Assembly (NCBI RefSeq): GCF_004348685.1
Contig: NZ_SMKO01000020.1
Location: 1-64,000, forward strand
From: Nonomuraea deserti
GTDB taxonomy: Bacteria > Actinomycetota > Actinomycetes > Streptosporangiales > Streptosporangiaceae
Reading direction: 5' to 3'
DNA length: 64,000 nucleotides
Shown here piece after piece: positions 33,808 through 42,667 of the stretch. The notes beneath the pieces were generated by a model. It searched no databases. It was not told the origin of the DNA and was given only the letters and a program-made list of their open reading frames with translations. Every line of letters starts with the position of its first letter. Positions within the stretch are counted from its first letter, which is position 1. The position numbers and the translations under genes are program-made.

Positions 33808-35400
33808 TCACAGGCTGGGCCTGGTCGACTCCGGGTCGTGCGTCATGGCCTCGATGCGGGCCATCCGCTCGGACATGGGAATCTCGCTCGGCCGGTGCGG
33901 GCGCCGCCGCTGCCACGGGTGCGGCCCCGCGAGCGGCCGGTATTCCACCCCGATGGCGTCGAGCCGGCCCAGGTGCCGCTCCAGGCGGTCCGCGAAGCCC
34001 CCGGCGGCCCCGCCCGACCAGGCCACTTCGGCGAGCGCGCAGGCCCGCGGCCACAGCTTGTAGTCGACCGTGCGGGCGTCGGGCACGCGCTCGCTCCAGA
34101 GCTGCGCCTGGGCGCCCACGACCCGGGCGCGCTCGTCGTCCGTCCAGTCCTCGGGCGCCGGGCGGAAGGCGGCGACATCCCCAAGGGTGATGGTGTCGCC
34201 GATGGCTCTCGGCTCGTCGGGGGAGCCGGACTCCGCGTAGTCGAAATACAGCGGGAACACCGGGGTCGCGACCACGTCGTGCCCCGCGGCGGCGGCACGG
34301 CGGCCCACGCCCATGCCGCGCCACGGCATGACGATCGTGTCCTGACGCAGCCCGCCTCCGACGAACGCCTCGTCCCACACCACGGTCCGCGCCCCCCGCT
34401 CGGCCAGCACGTCGGCCAGCCGCCGCAGGAACCACGCCTGCAACTCGACGGACGTGGACAGGTCCAGGGAGTCGCGGTAGGCGGCGATCTCCGCCGAACC
34501 GGTCCAGTGGTCGAGCACCACCTCGTCGCCGCCGATGTGCACGTAGGGGGTCTCGCCCAGCGCCCCGATCAGCTCGTCGAAGATCGCGGTGAGGAACTCG
34601 ACGGTCGGCGGCAGCGGCGACAGGATCGCGGGGGAGATGCCGCACCGGTCGAGCACGTCGTAGCGCTCGCCGGTGGCGCCCAGCGACGGGTAGGCGGCCA
34701 GGATCGCCGAGGCGTGCCCCGGCACGTCGATCTCGGGCACGATCGTGACGCACCTGGCGCGGGCGTAGGCGCCGATCTCCGCCAGGTCGTCGAGCGTGTA
34801 GTAGCCGCCGTGCGGGACGTCGTCGTACGCGGACGGCTCGCCGTGGGCGTTGACCGCCGTGCGCGGCCGGTGCGAGGAGACCTCGTGCAGCAGCGGGTAG
34901 GCCCGGCTCTCCACCCGCCACCCCTGGTCGTCGACCAGGTGCAGGTGCAGCCGGTTGAGCTTGTGCACCGCCATCAGGTCGATCAGGCGGAGGAGCTCCC
35001 GCTTGGGGAAGAAGTGCCGGGCCACGTCGAGGTGCAGCCCGCGCCAGGCGAAGCGCGGCGCGTCCTCGATCCGCACCCCTGGGACGGGCCACGACGCCTG
35101 CTCGGAGAACCGGTAGGAGGCGTCGGGCAGCAACTGGTGCAGCGACTGGGCCGCGTAGAACGCGCCCGCCCGTCCGCCGGCCACGATCTCGACACCCCTG
35201 GACCCGGTGGTCAGCCGGTAGGCCTCCGCGCCGAGCGCGGCGTCCTGCCGGACGTCGATCTCACCCGAGTCGCCCGGCCGCAGGTCGAGCAGGGGAAGGG
35301 CGAGGCGGACGGCGTCGGCCAGATCGCCGGACACCGTGGCGCCTGCGGCCAGCTCGAAGGAAACGGACAGATCACTGTGCAGCGTAGGGTGAGGAATCAT
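33808..35400 (-). CDS. Beta-N-acetylhexosaminidase, GH20
   Basis: This 530-residue enzyme has an N-terminal GH20b alpha/beta domain (to about residue 115) and a GH20 barrel (ARFAWRGLHLDVARHFF-type start, HLHLVDDQGWR, EIDVPGHASA). The catalytic pair Asp-Glu is in HIGGDEVVLDHW, and substrate tryptophans are in VVWDEAF and AQLWSE. It removes terminal GlcNAc or GalNAc. No signal peptide is visible, suggesting a cytoplasmic role such as peptidoglycan or chitin-fragment recycling. Its ATG overlaps the amidase stop (ATGA), so the two are made together. Confidence 0.9.
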   Translation of the reverse strand: MIPHPTLHSDLSVSFELAAGATVSGDLADAVRLALPLLDLRPGDSGEIDVRQDAALGAEAYRLTTGSRGVEIVAGGRAGAFYAAQSLHQLLPDASYRFSEQASWPVPGVRIEDAPRFAWRGLHLDVARHFFPKRELLRLIDLMAVHKLNRLHLHLVDDQGWRVESRAYPLLHEVSSHRPRTAVNAHGEPSAYDDVPHGGYYTLDDLAEIGAYARARCVTIVPEIDVPGHASAILAAYPSLGATGERYDVLDRCGISPAILSPLPPTVEFLTAIFDELIGALGETPYVHIGGDEVVLDHWTGSAEIAAYRDSLDLSTSVELQAWFLRRLADVLAERGARTVVWDEAFVGGGLRQDTIVMPWRGMGVGRRAAAAGHDVVATPVFPLYFDYAESGSPDEPRAIGDTITLGDVAAFRPAPEDWTDDERARVVGAQAQLWSERVPDARTVDYKLWPRACALAEVAWSGGAAGGFADRLERHLGRLDAIGVEYRPLAGPHPWQRRRPHRPSEIPMSERMARIEAMTHDPESTRPSL

Positions 35401-36296
35401 GTTTTGAGATAGTGCTGCAATCCGTTGGCCAGCGCCACCGCGATCTTCTGCCGGAACTTCGGCCGCTGGAACTTGGCCGCCTCGGCGGCGTTGCGCATGT
35501 TGCCGCACTCGACGAAGATCTTCGGCACCCTCGACAGGTTGAGCCCGCCGAGGTCGTTGCGGTAGTCGAGCGCCTTCCTGCCGATGTAGGTGGAGTAGGG
35601 CAGGCCGGTGCCTTCGGCGAAGGCGTTACGCACCGCGATGCCGAGCCGGTTCGAATCGTCCACGACCTCGTCGACCGGACCGTTGATCTTCCTGGGCATG
35701 ATGACGTGGAAGCCGTGGTTGGCCGGCCCCGCCCCGTCGGCGTGCACGGAGATCGCGGCGTCCGCTCCAGCCTTGTTGCCGATGGCGGCGCGCCGGGTGA
35801 TGCAGGGGCCGACGCCGTCGTTGCTCGACCTGGTCAGCTTGACCGTGGCGCCGCGCCTTTCGAGGATCTCGACCATCCGGGTGGACACGTCCCAGGTGAA
35901 CGCGGCCTCGCTGTAGCCGTTGTTGGTGGCGGTGCCGGTGGTGTCGCAGGCCTTCTTCTTGGTCAGCACGTCGACCTGGCGGTTGATGGCCTTCGGAGCG
36001 CGGTAGTTGCCGCCGTTGTGGCCCGGGTCGATGACGATGACCATCCCGTCGAGCGGCCGCGCCTGCTGCGTCTCCTCAGGCTCGGCGGTTTCCGCGGGCT
36101 CCGCGGTCTTCACGGGATCGACGGGTTCGACGGGGTCGAGGGTTTCGCTGGGCTCGGCGGGCGCCGTGGACGGGGCCTGCTCCTCCGTGCTCGTGGTGGC
36201 GGCCTGACCTGCCGCGGCGTCACCGGAGCCGGTGGCGCCACACGCGGAGGCGATCAGGCCGCAGACGGCGAGGACCGTGACGGGAAGAGCACGCAT
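35397..36296 (-). CDS. N-acetylmuramoyl-L-alanine amidase (Amidase_3), lipoprotein
   Basis: This 299-residue protein starts with a signal peptide ending in a lipobox-like IASAC, then a flexible Pro/Glu/Thr linker (about residues 30-80, with repeated EPxE units), then an Amidase_3 domain. The zinc ligands are His in VIDPGHNGG, Glu in NGYSEAAF and His in SVHADG; the catalytic Glu is in FVECGNM. It cleaves stem peptides from glycan strands at the cell surface. It is translationally coupled to the GH20 enzyme downstream, suggesting joint turnover of wall fragments. Confidence 0.9.
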   Translation of the reverse strand: MRALPVTVLAVCGLIASACGATGSGDAAAGQAATTSTEEQAPSTAPAEPSETLDPVEPVDPVKTAEPAETAEPEETQQARPLDGMVIVIDPGHNGGNYRAPKAINRQVDVLTKKKACDTTGTATNNGYSEAAFTWDVSTRMVEILERRGATVKLTRSSNDGVGPCITRRAAIGNKAGADAAISVHADGAGPANHGFHVIMPRKINGPVDEVVDDSNRLGIAVRNAFAEGTGLPYSTYIGRKALDYRNDLGGLNLSRVPKIFVECGNMRNAAEAAKFQRPKFRQKIAVALANGLQHYLKT

Positions 36297-36383
36297 GCCG
36301 TCCAACTTACGTGAACCCCGGAGACAGGGCGGCTCATATGCCGAGTGCGGTGCGAACGCGCCGCGTCCTCGCCGGATGTGCTC

Positions 36384-36632
36384 CTACCAGACGCGCTCGC
36401 CGACCTCCTGCCGTTCGAGCAGGGCGGCCAGCTCCCGCGCGTCCTCGGCGTCGAGGCCGAGGACGACGCGGGGACGGCCCCACGGATGGTCGAGAGAGTG
36501 GGCGACGTAGCTGGCGACCGACTCGGCGGTGGCGTCGGCGCCCCGCCCCCGGCCCGCTCGCCAGTGGCCCCAGGCGCGCTCTAGCTCCGCCGCGGCGCGC
36601 TGGGCGCAGGACACCAGTTCCGGATCACGCAT
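36384..36632 (-). CDS. Small conserved-type protein of unknown function
   Basis: This 82-residue protein begins MRDPELVSCAQRAAAELERAW and ends LAALLERQEVGERVW, with a predicted helix at each end around SYVAHSLDHPWGRPRVVLGL. GGGGGA stands at good spacing before ATG 36632. I do not recognise the family. No membrane segment or metal motif is present. Confidence 0.65.
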   Translation of the reverse strand: MRDPELVSCAQRAAAELERAWGHWRAGRGRGADATAESVASYVAHSLDHPWGRPRVVLGLDAEDARELAALLERQEVGERVW

Positions 36633-36735
36633 GACTGTTCCCCCGGATCAGACCGTGACCGGACCGAGCCGGCCACTCTTAGCATGACCCTGACGAGTAA
36701 ACCGGCGCGTCATCGCGCCGCCACGCGGCTTGACC

Positions 36736-36771
36736 CAGGTTTGGGCAACAGGAAACCTGCAGCGGCGCAGG
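36736..36771 (-). promoter_or_regulatory. Two mutually exclusive hairpins downstream of the LacI-type gene
   Basis: CAGGTTT (36736-36742) can pair with AAACCTG (36753-36759), or CCTGC (36756-36760) can pair with GCAGG (36767-36771). They share bases and cannot form together. This may be a terminator with an alternative fold; short T-runs follow on the minus strand. Confidence 0.35.
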
Positions 36772-36784
36772 CTTCCCGTTCGCC

Positions 36785-37834
36785 TCAGGCGGGCCCCGTG
36801 CTCCGTCGCACGATCAGTTCGGAACGCACCTCCCGCAGGCGGGAGCCCTTGGCGGGGTCCCCGATGCGGTCGCTGAGCAGCGCCGCCGCCGACCTGCCCA
36901 TGGCGCGGCGGGGTTGGTCGACCGAGGTGAGCGAGATGTGGCGGGAGGCCGCGAGGTGCGTGTTGTCGTAGCCGACCACCGACAGGTCCTCGGGCACGCG
37001 CAGGCCGAGGTCGTCGGCGGCCGAGAGCACGCCGAGCGCGACCGCGTCACTGGCCGCGAAGATCGCCGTCGGCCTGGGGTCGCGGGTCAGCAGGGCGAGC
37101 GCCGCCTCCCTGCCGCTGTCCTCGGTCGCGTCCGCCGCCTCGACCATGATGTACGGGGCCAGCGAGTGCCTGCGCATCGCCACGAGGTAACCCTCGCAGC
37201 GCGACGAGCGGGGGCCCTCGATGTGCGCGATCCGCTTGTGGCCGAGCTCGACCAGGTGGTCGATGGCCAGGCGGGCGCCGAGCTGGTCGTCGTCGACCAC
37301 GATGTCGACGCCGTCGAGATCGATGTCACGTTCCCCTACGACGACCGTGGGCGTGTAGGAGGTGGCCTCGATCAGCGTCTCGCTGGTCGGAGCGATGCCC
37401 AGCAGGACCAGCCCGTCGACTCTGAGCTCGAGGAAGGCCTCCACGGCCTCGTCCTCGAAGGCCGGATCCCACTGGCTGTTCCCGATCAGCATACGCAGGC
37501 CGTCGCCGTGCAGGCTCTCCTGCAGTCCGTCGAGGAACTCGGCGTAGAACGGGTTGTGCAGGTTGGCGACGAGCGCTCCCACCAGGTGGGTACGCCCTTC
37601 GACCAGGCTTCGCGCGACCGCGTTCGGCCGGTAGCCGAGCTCGCGTGCGGCCTGCAGCACGGCCTGGCGCCGGTGCTCGCTCACGTGCGGAGATCCGCGC
37701 AGCACGAGTGAGACCAGCGATTTCGAGACGCCGGCTCGTTCGGCGACGTTGCGGATGGTGGGTCTGGGCCGAGGCAGGGTATCTACCTCTCTGAGCTCGG
37801 CGATGGATGACGTGTTGACGGGCGGTCCTGACAT
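36785..37834 (-). CDS. LacI family transcriptional regulator
   Basis: This 349-residue regulator has a LacI helix-turn-helix after a 25-residue leader (PTIRNVAERAGVSKSLVSLVLRGSPHVSEHRR), hinge region YRPNAVARSLVEGRTHLVG, and a periplasmic-binding-protein-like sugar domain (ALVANLHNPFYAEFLDGL, VVVGERDIDLDGVDIVVDDD, AIFAASDAVALGVL, VVGYDNTHLA). ATG 37834 follows GGGGGAG. No sugar-metabolism operon is adjacent, so its targets lie elsewhere. The helix-turn-helix Ser-Leu-Val-Ser specificity residues differ from the more usual ATVSR. Confidence 0.9.
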   Translation of the reverse strand: MSGPPVNTSSIAELREVDTLPRPRPTIRNVAERAGVSKSLVSLVLRGSPHVSEHRRQAVLQAARELGYRPNAVARSLVEGRTHLVGALVANLHNPFYAEFLDGLQESLHGDGLRMLIGNSQWDPAFEDEAVEAFLELRVDGLVLLGIAPTSETLIEATSYTPTVVVGERDIDLDGVDIVVDDDQLGARLAIDHLVELGHKRIAHIEGPRSSRCEGYLVAMRRHSLAPYIMVEAADATEDSGREAALALLTRDPRPTAIFAASDAVALGVLSAADDLGLRVPEDLSVVGYDNTHLAASRHISLTSVDQPRRAMGRSAAALLSDRIGDPAKGSRLREVRSELIVRRSTGPA

Positions 37835-37979
37835 GTGTCTCCCCCGCGATGCGGATATGGGCACCTGTCTGACCAAACGATCGAGTTAGCCGCAGGGTAC
37901 GGCTTCCGTTACAGAGAGCCCGATATTGGCCGAACAGGCGCCACCTTCGGCCGGGGCACAGGTCGGATACTGTGCAGAT

Positions 37980-38630
37980 GTGACACCAGGTAAGTCAGCC
38001 GAGAAGGCGCGCCCGGCTCGGCGCAGGCTCAGCGTCGACCGGCGTCGCGAGGAGCTCATGGCGGCGGCTCTGGAGCTGTTCAGCACGCGCGACGCGGAAG
38101 ATGTCTCGATCGACGACGTGGCGTCGGCGGCGGGGGCTTCGCGGGCCCTGGTCTACCACTATTTCGGCGGCAAGCAGGAGCTCTACGTGGCCGCGCTGAG
38201 AAGCGCGGCGGAGCAGCTGGAGTCGCGGCTGCGGCCGCATGAGGGCGGCAGGCCGCTCGACGAGCTGGCCTCCGGGCTCAAGCGTTATTTCGACTTCGTC
38301 GAGGAGCACGCGGCCGGGTTCGCCGCGCTCCTGCGCGGCGGTCCCGCCAACAGGGCGGGCGAGGTCGGCGAGATCGTCGACGGCGTGCGCCGGCGCCTCT
38401 TCCGCCTCATCCAGAAGCAGATGCGCGTCGAGGAGCCCAGCCCGGTGCTGCGCACGACCCTGAGGTCGTGGATCGCCTCCGTGGAGACGGCCGGCCTCGA
38501 CTGGCTGGAGCACCGCGACGTGGAGCGACCGACGCTAGAGAAGATGCTGGTCGATCACATGGTCGCGCTGCTCGGCGTCGCCGCGAGGTATGACGGCGAC
38601 GTCGCCGGGCTGCTGGAGCGGCTGGCGTAA
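37980..38630 (+). CDS. TetR family regulator
   Basis: This protein of about 216 residues has the helix-turn-helix EELMAAALELFSTRDAEDVSIDDVASAAGASRALVYHYF and a helical ligand domain with LASGLKRYFDFVEEHAAGFAALLRGG. GTG 37980 is chosen as start because an Arg/Lys-rich leader begins there; TTG 37926 is also in frame. It diverges from the LacI-type gene and has no metabolic neighbour, so ligand and targets are unknown. Confidence 0.84.
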   Translation: MTPGKSAEKARPARRRLSVDRRREELMAAALELFSTRDAEDVSIDDVASAAGASRALVYHYFGGKQELYVAALRSAAEQLESRLRPHEGGRPLDELASGLKRYFDFVEEHAAGFAALLRGGPANRAGEVGEIVDGVRRRLFRLIQKQMRVEEPSPVLRTTLRSWIASVETAGLDWLEHRDVERPTLEKMLVDHMVALLGVAARYDGDVAGLLERLA

Positions 38631-38648
38631 CGGTGGGAGGCGGAAGCC

Positions 38649-38685
38649 GGGAAGGATGGCGCCGGGCGGGCGGCGCCAACTTCCC
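38649..38685 (+). terminator. Hairpin between the convergent TetR and bldC genes
   Basis: Outer arms GGGAAG and CTTCCC enclose inner arms GGCGCC and GGCGCC around a GGGCGGGC loop. It lies 19 bases past the TetR stop and is probably its terminator. Confidence 0.55.
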
Positions 38686-38707
38686 ATGCGACGTCACGTC
38701 GTCACAC

Positions 38708-38741
38708 GGTGGACCGGGCTCCGTTGCGTGCCTGGTCCACC
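38708..38741 (-). terminator. Hairpin downstream of bldC
   Basis: A perfect 8-bp inverted repeat (GGTGGACC with GGTCCACC) with an 18-base loop lies 36 bases past the bldC stop and may be its terminator. Confidence 0.45.
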
Positions 38742-38776
38742 CTCAACCCCCCTGAGGTCCGTGACGACCCTCTCGG

Positions 38777-38980
38777 CTACTCCGAGCGCTGCTGCGGGAT
38801 CCCCGCGAGCAGTGCGCGGACCTCGGTCTCCCGGTAACGCCGATGACCGCCGAGGGTACGAATCGACGTCAACTTGCCCGCCTTGGCCCACCGCGTAACG
38901 GTCTTGGGGTCGACCCTGAACATGGTCGCGACCTCAGCGGGCGTGAGCAGCGGCTCGGCCTCGGGTGTACGAGCTGACAT
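38777..38980 (-). CDS. bldC: BldC developmental regulator
   Basis: This 67-residue protein is essentially BldC: EPLLTPAEVATMFRVDPKTVTRWAKAGKL, then SIRTLGGHRRYRETEVRALLAGIP. It is a single MerR-like winged helix that binds direct repeats cooperatively, and in Streptomyces it holds back entry into sporulation. A GAGAGG ribosome site precedes ATG 38980. The neighbourhood (conserved hypothetical gene, amino-acid dehydrogenase, DUF3073, purM, purF) is the one known around bldC in Streptomyces, supporting orthology. Confidence 0.96.
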   Translation of the reverse strand: MSARTPEAEPLLTPAEVATMFRVDPKTVTRWAKAGKLTSIRTLGGHRRYRETEVRALLAGIPQQRSE

Positions 38981-39302
38981 TTGTGCGGCCTCTCCTCCGT
39001 GTGGACCGGCTTAGCGATCCTGTGACTGCCTTTGCGCGTGTCACGGATGTCCCCCTATGGCGCAGAGCGTGCGGCTTTTCCGAGCCATATGCGGCATCAC
39101 CCGATGTGACCATACCGCCACGCAGAGCGATTGGCGAGCCCTTCTTTGACCCAACTGCCCGCCCCCGTGGCCATGTCACGCTCGGTGATTCTAGCGACAC
39201 GGTTCGTGGTATCGCAGTGAAAACGGCAAACTACTCAGTTCGCAGAAGAGAGCAGCCGCGAGACGTGACCTACTCATGCAGGTCAGACGGTCGTATTGGG
39301 GT
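38981..39302. other. Intergenic region upstream of bldC
   Basis: About 320 bases without a supported gene, with clearly lower G+C than the surroundings (for example around 39060-39150 and 39210-39310). It holds the bldC leader and promoter; I cannot pin a -10/-35 pair with confidence. Confidence 0.55.
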
Positions 39303-40166
39303 TCAGTTGGCAGATTCCAGTTGTTGCATTGACTTCCACCGCAGGATGACCCTCTGATACATGGCGTAGGCAAGTTCTTCTTGACCCGTGTCCAGGCCCG
39401 TGAGGGCGGCGGACAGCTCGGCGACCGACTGGTCGGCCTGCAGCGCGTCGTCGTCCATGAGGTGCACGAGACCGCCGTAGTCGAGCTCGACCAGCGAGTG
39501 CGGATGGAACTCCTCCAGCCACCTGGCGATGTCCTCGACGTCGAAGTTGGACGCCACGTCGCCGAGGTGCCGGCGCAGCACGTTGAGCGCCCGCGCCGCC
39601 CGCCGCCTGGCCTGCGCCATGGAGGTGACATAGATGAGGTTACGCCCCGTAGCCGTCGTCACGTCCTGCCCCGGGCCGGCGGAGCCGAGCACCAGCCAGC
39701 GCTCGTTGCCGTCGAACGGCACGAACCAGGCCGGTGGTACGTGCCATGCCGTGGTGCGGATGTGCGTGCGCAGCGCGGACGAGCCCGCCTTACGCTTGTA
39801 GCGATCAAAGTCGTCGGCGGTCTGCTCGGCGATCGCCTTGGGCACGAGACGGTCCATCAGCCTCGCCGGCGTGGCGCCGCGCAGCCTTGAGAACGCCAGC
39901 CACGAGCGCAGACGGGTCTGCCACGGGCAGACGTACAGACGGTCCTCAACGCGCCGCAGATAGGCGTTGGGGCTCTCCTGGGCGGGAACGGGATGAGGGG
40001 GCATGCCGAGCAGGCGCATGACCGACTCGCCGTGCTCCGCGTTGAGCGCGTTCGCGCGCCGCGGACGGTCGCGTGAGTCGGCGTAGTCGGCCCACACCTT
40101 GCGCTCGGGCTCGGCGAACGCGGTCAGTGGCTCATAGACGCGGAGGTAGGCGGCATAGGGCAGCAC
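39303..40166 (-). CDS. Conserved actinomycete protein of unknown function
   Basis: This 287-residue protein begins at GTG 40166 ([17 protein letters not shown]), the characteristic start of a protein found between bldC and the valine dehydrogenase gene in Streptomyces. Visible features are [20 protein letters not shown] and [17 protein letters not shown] segments, [20 protein letters not shown], and an acidic [19 protein letters not shown] block. There is no signal peptide, membrane segment or known catalytic motif. Its position diverges from the dehydrogenase over 104 bases. Function unknown. Confidence 0.8.
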   Translation of the reverse strand: MLPYAAYLRVYEPLTAFAEPERKVWADYADSRDRPRRANALNAEHGESVMRLLGMPPHPVPAQESPNAYLRRVEDRLYVCPWQTRLRSWLAFSRLRGATPARLMDRLVPKAIAEQTADDFDRYKRKAGSSALRTHIRTTAWHVPPAWFVPFDGNERWLVLGSAGPGQDVTTATGRNLIYVTSMAQARRRAARALNVLRRHLGDVASNFDVEDIARWLEEFHPHSLVELDYGGLVHLMDDDALQADQSVAELSAALTGLDTGQEELAYAMYQRVILRWKSMQQLESAN

Positions 40167-40270
40167 GGAGGCATCGTGTCACGAAGCGAACCCTGCGCGC
40201 ACTGTCGAGACTAGGCTATGAGGCGATCTCCGCCGCGAAGGTGCGGTGGACCGGACAGGGAGTCACTACC

Positions 40271-41350
40271 GTGACCGACGTCTTCGGAGCGTCCCATAAG
40301 GACGTGCATGAGCAGGTCGTCTTCTGCGCCGACGAGCAGAGCGGCCTGCGTGCCATCATCGCCATCCACAACACGGCGCTGGGCCCGGCGCTGGGAGGCA
40401 CCCGCTTCTATCCGTACGAGAACGAGCAGGCGGCGCTGGCCGACGTGCTCAACCTCGCCAGGGGCATGTCCTACAAGAACGCGCTGGCCGGCCTCGACCT
40501 GGGCGGCGGCAAGGCCGTCATCATCGGCGACCCGACGCGCGACAAGAGCGAGGCGCTGCTGCGCGCCTACGGCAGGTTCGTCGAGTCGCTCGGCGGCCGC
40601 TACATCACTGCCTGCGACGTGGGCACCTACAGCGAGGACATGGACGTCATCGCCCGTGAGTCGCGCCATGTGACGGGCCGCACGCCGGCCCACGGCGGGG
40701 CCGGCGACTCGTCCATCCTGACGGCCTTCGGAGTGTTCCAGGGCATGCGGGCCTCGGCCGAGCGCGTCTACGGCACGCCGTCGCTCCACGGCAGGAGAGT
40801 CGGCGTGGAAGGAGTGGGCAAGGTGGGTCACCGCCTGGTCGAGCTGCTGCGCGAAGACGGCGCCGAGGTGGTGATCTGCGACGTCGCCCCCAAGGCGGTC
40901 GAACGCGTGCGCGCCCGCCGCCCCGAGGTCGACGTGGTGGCCGACGCGCGTGCCATGGCGCGCTCCGACATCGACGTCTTCGCGCCCTGCGCGCTGGGCG
41001 GGGTGCTCGACGACGAGATGGTCGCGGAGCTCCGCGCGAAGATCGTCTGCGGGGCGGCCAACAACCAGCTCGCGCATTCCGGCGTGGAGAAACAGCTCGC
41101 CGAACGTGAGATCCTGTACGCGCCCGACTATGTCGTCAACTCGGGCGGCGTCATCCAGGTCGCCGACGAGACCGAGGGCTTCGACATGGAGCGGGCCCGG
41201 TCCAAGGCCACCCAGATCTATGACACGACATTGAAAATTTTCGCGATAGCGGCCGACGAGGGCGTTCCTCCCGCGGTCGCAGCAGATAGGCTGGCGGAGC
41301 GCAGAATGTCGGAAGTCGGGCGGATACGGGCCATTTGGCTGGGCCACTGA
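40271..41350 (+). CDS. vdh: Glu/Leu/Phe/Val dehydrogenase (valine dehydrogenase type)
   Basis: This 359-residue NAD-dependent enzyme oxidatively deaminates branched-chain amino acids to 2-oxo acids, feeding fatty-acid and polyketide starter units. It has [21 protein letters not shown], the catalytic lysine block [35 protein letters not shown], the NAD fold [15 protein letters not shown] and the [12 protein letters not shown] and [10 protein letters not shown] blocks. GTG 40271 has GGGAG eight bases upstream, and its product aligns with the short start of Streptomyces Vdh. An open frame extends further left but is not family-like. Confidence 0.93.
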   Translation: MTDVFGASHKDVHEQVVFCADEQSGLRAIIAIHNTALGPALGGTRFYPYENEQAALADVLNLARGMSYKNALAGLDLGGGKAVIIGDPTRDKSEALLRAYGRFVESLGGRYITACDVGTYSEDMDVIARESRHVTGRTPAHGGAGDSSILTAFGVFQGMRASAERVYGTPSLHGRRVGVEGVGKVGHRLVELLREDGAEVVICDVAPKAVERVRARRPEVDVVADARAMARSDIDVFAPCALGGVLDDEMVAELRAKIVCGAANNQLAHSGVEKQLAEREILYAPDYVVNSGGVIQVADETEGFDMERARSKATQIYDTTLKIFAIAADEGVPPAVAADRLAERRMSEVGRIRAIWLGH

Positions 41351-41501
41351 CGCCCCGCGCCCATACGACGTACCGAGCTGGGCACAAAACAGGTACGGTA
41401 ATAGGCGAACGATAGGCTGACGCCCGGAGTCAGGCGGCGTCAGTGTGTGGTGCGTTAGCGACGAGGGGTCGGGGACGACCCCACACGAGGGGGTCGAGCC
41501 A

Positions 41502-41729
41502 ATGGGGCGCGGCCGAGCAAAGGCCAAGCAGGTCAAGGTTGCTCGCCAGCTGAAGTACAACAGCGGTGGCACGGATCTTGACCGTCTTCGCGACGAACTC
41601 GGGGTCGGAGACTCCAGCCGCAATGACGACGCCGACGACCTCAACGATGAGCTGGCGGATCGCTATGCCGATTACGCCGATGACTATGGCGCAGGAGACG
41701 ACGACGACGGCCGCGCCGGTCGCCGATAG
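41502..41729 (+). CDS. DUF3073 protein
   Basis: This 75-residue protein starts MGRGRAKAKQVKVARQLKYN, the signature of DUF3073, and ends in a strongly acidic tail (DDADDLNDE, then DDYGAGDDDDG). The basic head and acidic tail suggest a nucleic-acid or ribosome-associated small protein, but the role is unknown. GAGGGGG precedes ATG 41502. It is conserved next to vdh and purM in actinomycetes. Confidence 0.92.
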   Translation: MGRGRAKAKQVKVARQLKYNSGGTDLDRLRDELGVGDSSRNDDADDLNDELADRYADYADDYGAGDDDDGRAGRR

Positions 41730-41795
41730 CCGTTCTTCTGGGTGACGTGGCGGAGAGCCCGGCGTTCGCGCCGGATCTTCGCCCGCACTCGTCGG

Positions 41796-41820
41796 GCCCC
41801 ACGGGTAACCGTGGGGCTTT
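41796..41820 (+). terminator. Terminator after the DUF3073 gene
   Basis: A perfect 9-bp stem (GCCCCACGG with CCGTGGGGC), a four-base loop GTAA and a following TTT make a clear intrinsic terminator. Confidence 0.85.
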
Positions 41821-42108
41821 CGTCACGTGGGCCGCCTTTTCCGTGGCCGGCTCGTCGGGAAAATCGGTGATGAGGGGCTCGGCGAAGATCGGGTCTTTTC
41901 CGCAACCCGAAGGTGAGGGCGGCGCTCGCGCGCCATTCGGCTGAGCGCGTGGTCGCTCCGCTGGCCGAGGCCCGGGTGCGTTCCTCGATGGTGGCGTGTG
42001 CCCGAAGCCCGGTCGGGCGTGCGCAGGCGCCACAGGACCTGTGCGGGTGTGAGGCGGGTCCTCCCAGCGGCTAATGCGTCTACGGCGAAAGGTCCTACCA
42101 TTAGGCGC
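41821..42108. other. Non-coding stretch before the CGNR gene
   Basis: With the terminator this makes about 380 bases without a supported gene. Near its end TACCAT (42096-42101) lies about seven bases before ATG 42109 and could be a -10 element for a leaderless transcript. Confidence 0.45.
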
Positions 42109-42663
42109 ATGGATCTGCTGACAGGCGAGCCCCTCGCACTCGACCTGGTCAACACGGGCGTCCGCACCCCGTCGGGCGGCGACCACGACGCCCTGGCGAC
42201 CGCGGAAGGTCTTCATGCCTGGCTCGCGAAGCAGGCCGGCCGGCTGGCCGTGCCCGAGGCTCCGCTCGGCCCTGACGACCTGGCCGCCGTCCGCGACCTG
42301 CGCGGTCACGTGGAGCGGGCCCTGGAGGCGGCGCGCCAGGCCGCACCGCCGCCGCCCGGGGCGATCGACGCGATCAACCAGGCTCTTCGCGTCGCCCCCG
42401 CGTATCCCCGCCTGGAGGTGCGGGGCGCGGTGCTACGGCGCGGCGCGGAGCGCGACGGCACGCCGCTCGCCCGCCTGCTGACCGAGCTGGCCGAGGCCGC
42501 CGTGGCCCTGCTCACCGACCCCGACGTGGGCAAGGTGCGCGGCTGCGAAGGGCCGGGATGCCGCCGGCTCTTCCTCCCCGCCCATCCGCGGCGTCGCTGG
42601 TGCTCGCCCGACCTGTGCGGCAACCGCGTCCGCGTGGCCCGCTATTACCAGCGGCACAAGTGA
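42109..42663 (+). CDS. CGNR zinc-finger/ABATE domain protein
   Basis: This 184-residue protein has the N-terminal ABATE domain (LTGEPLALDLVNTGV) typical of putative stress-induced transcription regulators, and a C-terminal CGNR zinc finger (RGCEGPGCRRLFL, RRRWCSPDLCGNRVRVARYY) with four cysteines. It is thought to bind DNA. No ribosome site is seen before ATG 42109; a TACCAT box close upstream suggests a leaderless message. It converges on purM with five bases between stops. Confidence 0.88.
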   Translation: MDLLTGEPLALDLVNTGVRTPSGGDHDALATAEGLHAWLAKQAGRLAVPEAPLGPDDLAAVRDLRGHVERALEAARQAAPPPPGAIDAINQALRVAPAYPRLEVRGAVLRRGAERDGTPLARLLTELAEAAVALLTDPDVGKVRGCEGPGCRRLFLPAHPRRRWCSPDLCGNRVRVARYYQRHK

Positions 42664-42667
42664 CCGG

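Noticed and set aside
37874..37887. CGATCG-centred site upstream of the LacI-type gene as its operator
   Set aside because: Only the central six bases are symmetrical; too weak to call without a comparative set.
38934..39200. Minus-strand frame overlapping the bldC start
   Set aside because: It overlaps the 5' end of bldC in another frame, has no ribosome site and no family-like sequence.
41684..41905. Minus-strand frame of 73 residues after the DUF3073 gene
   Set aside because: Arg-rich composition, overlaps a clear terminator hairpin and the end of the DUF3073 gene on the other strand.
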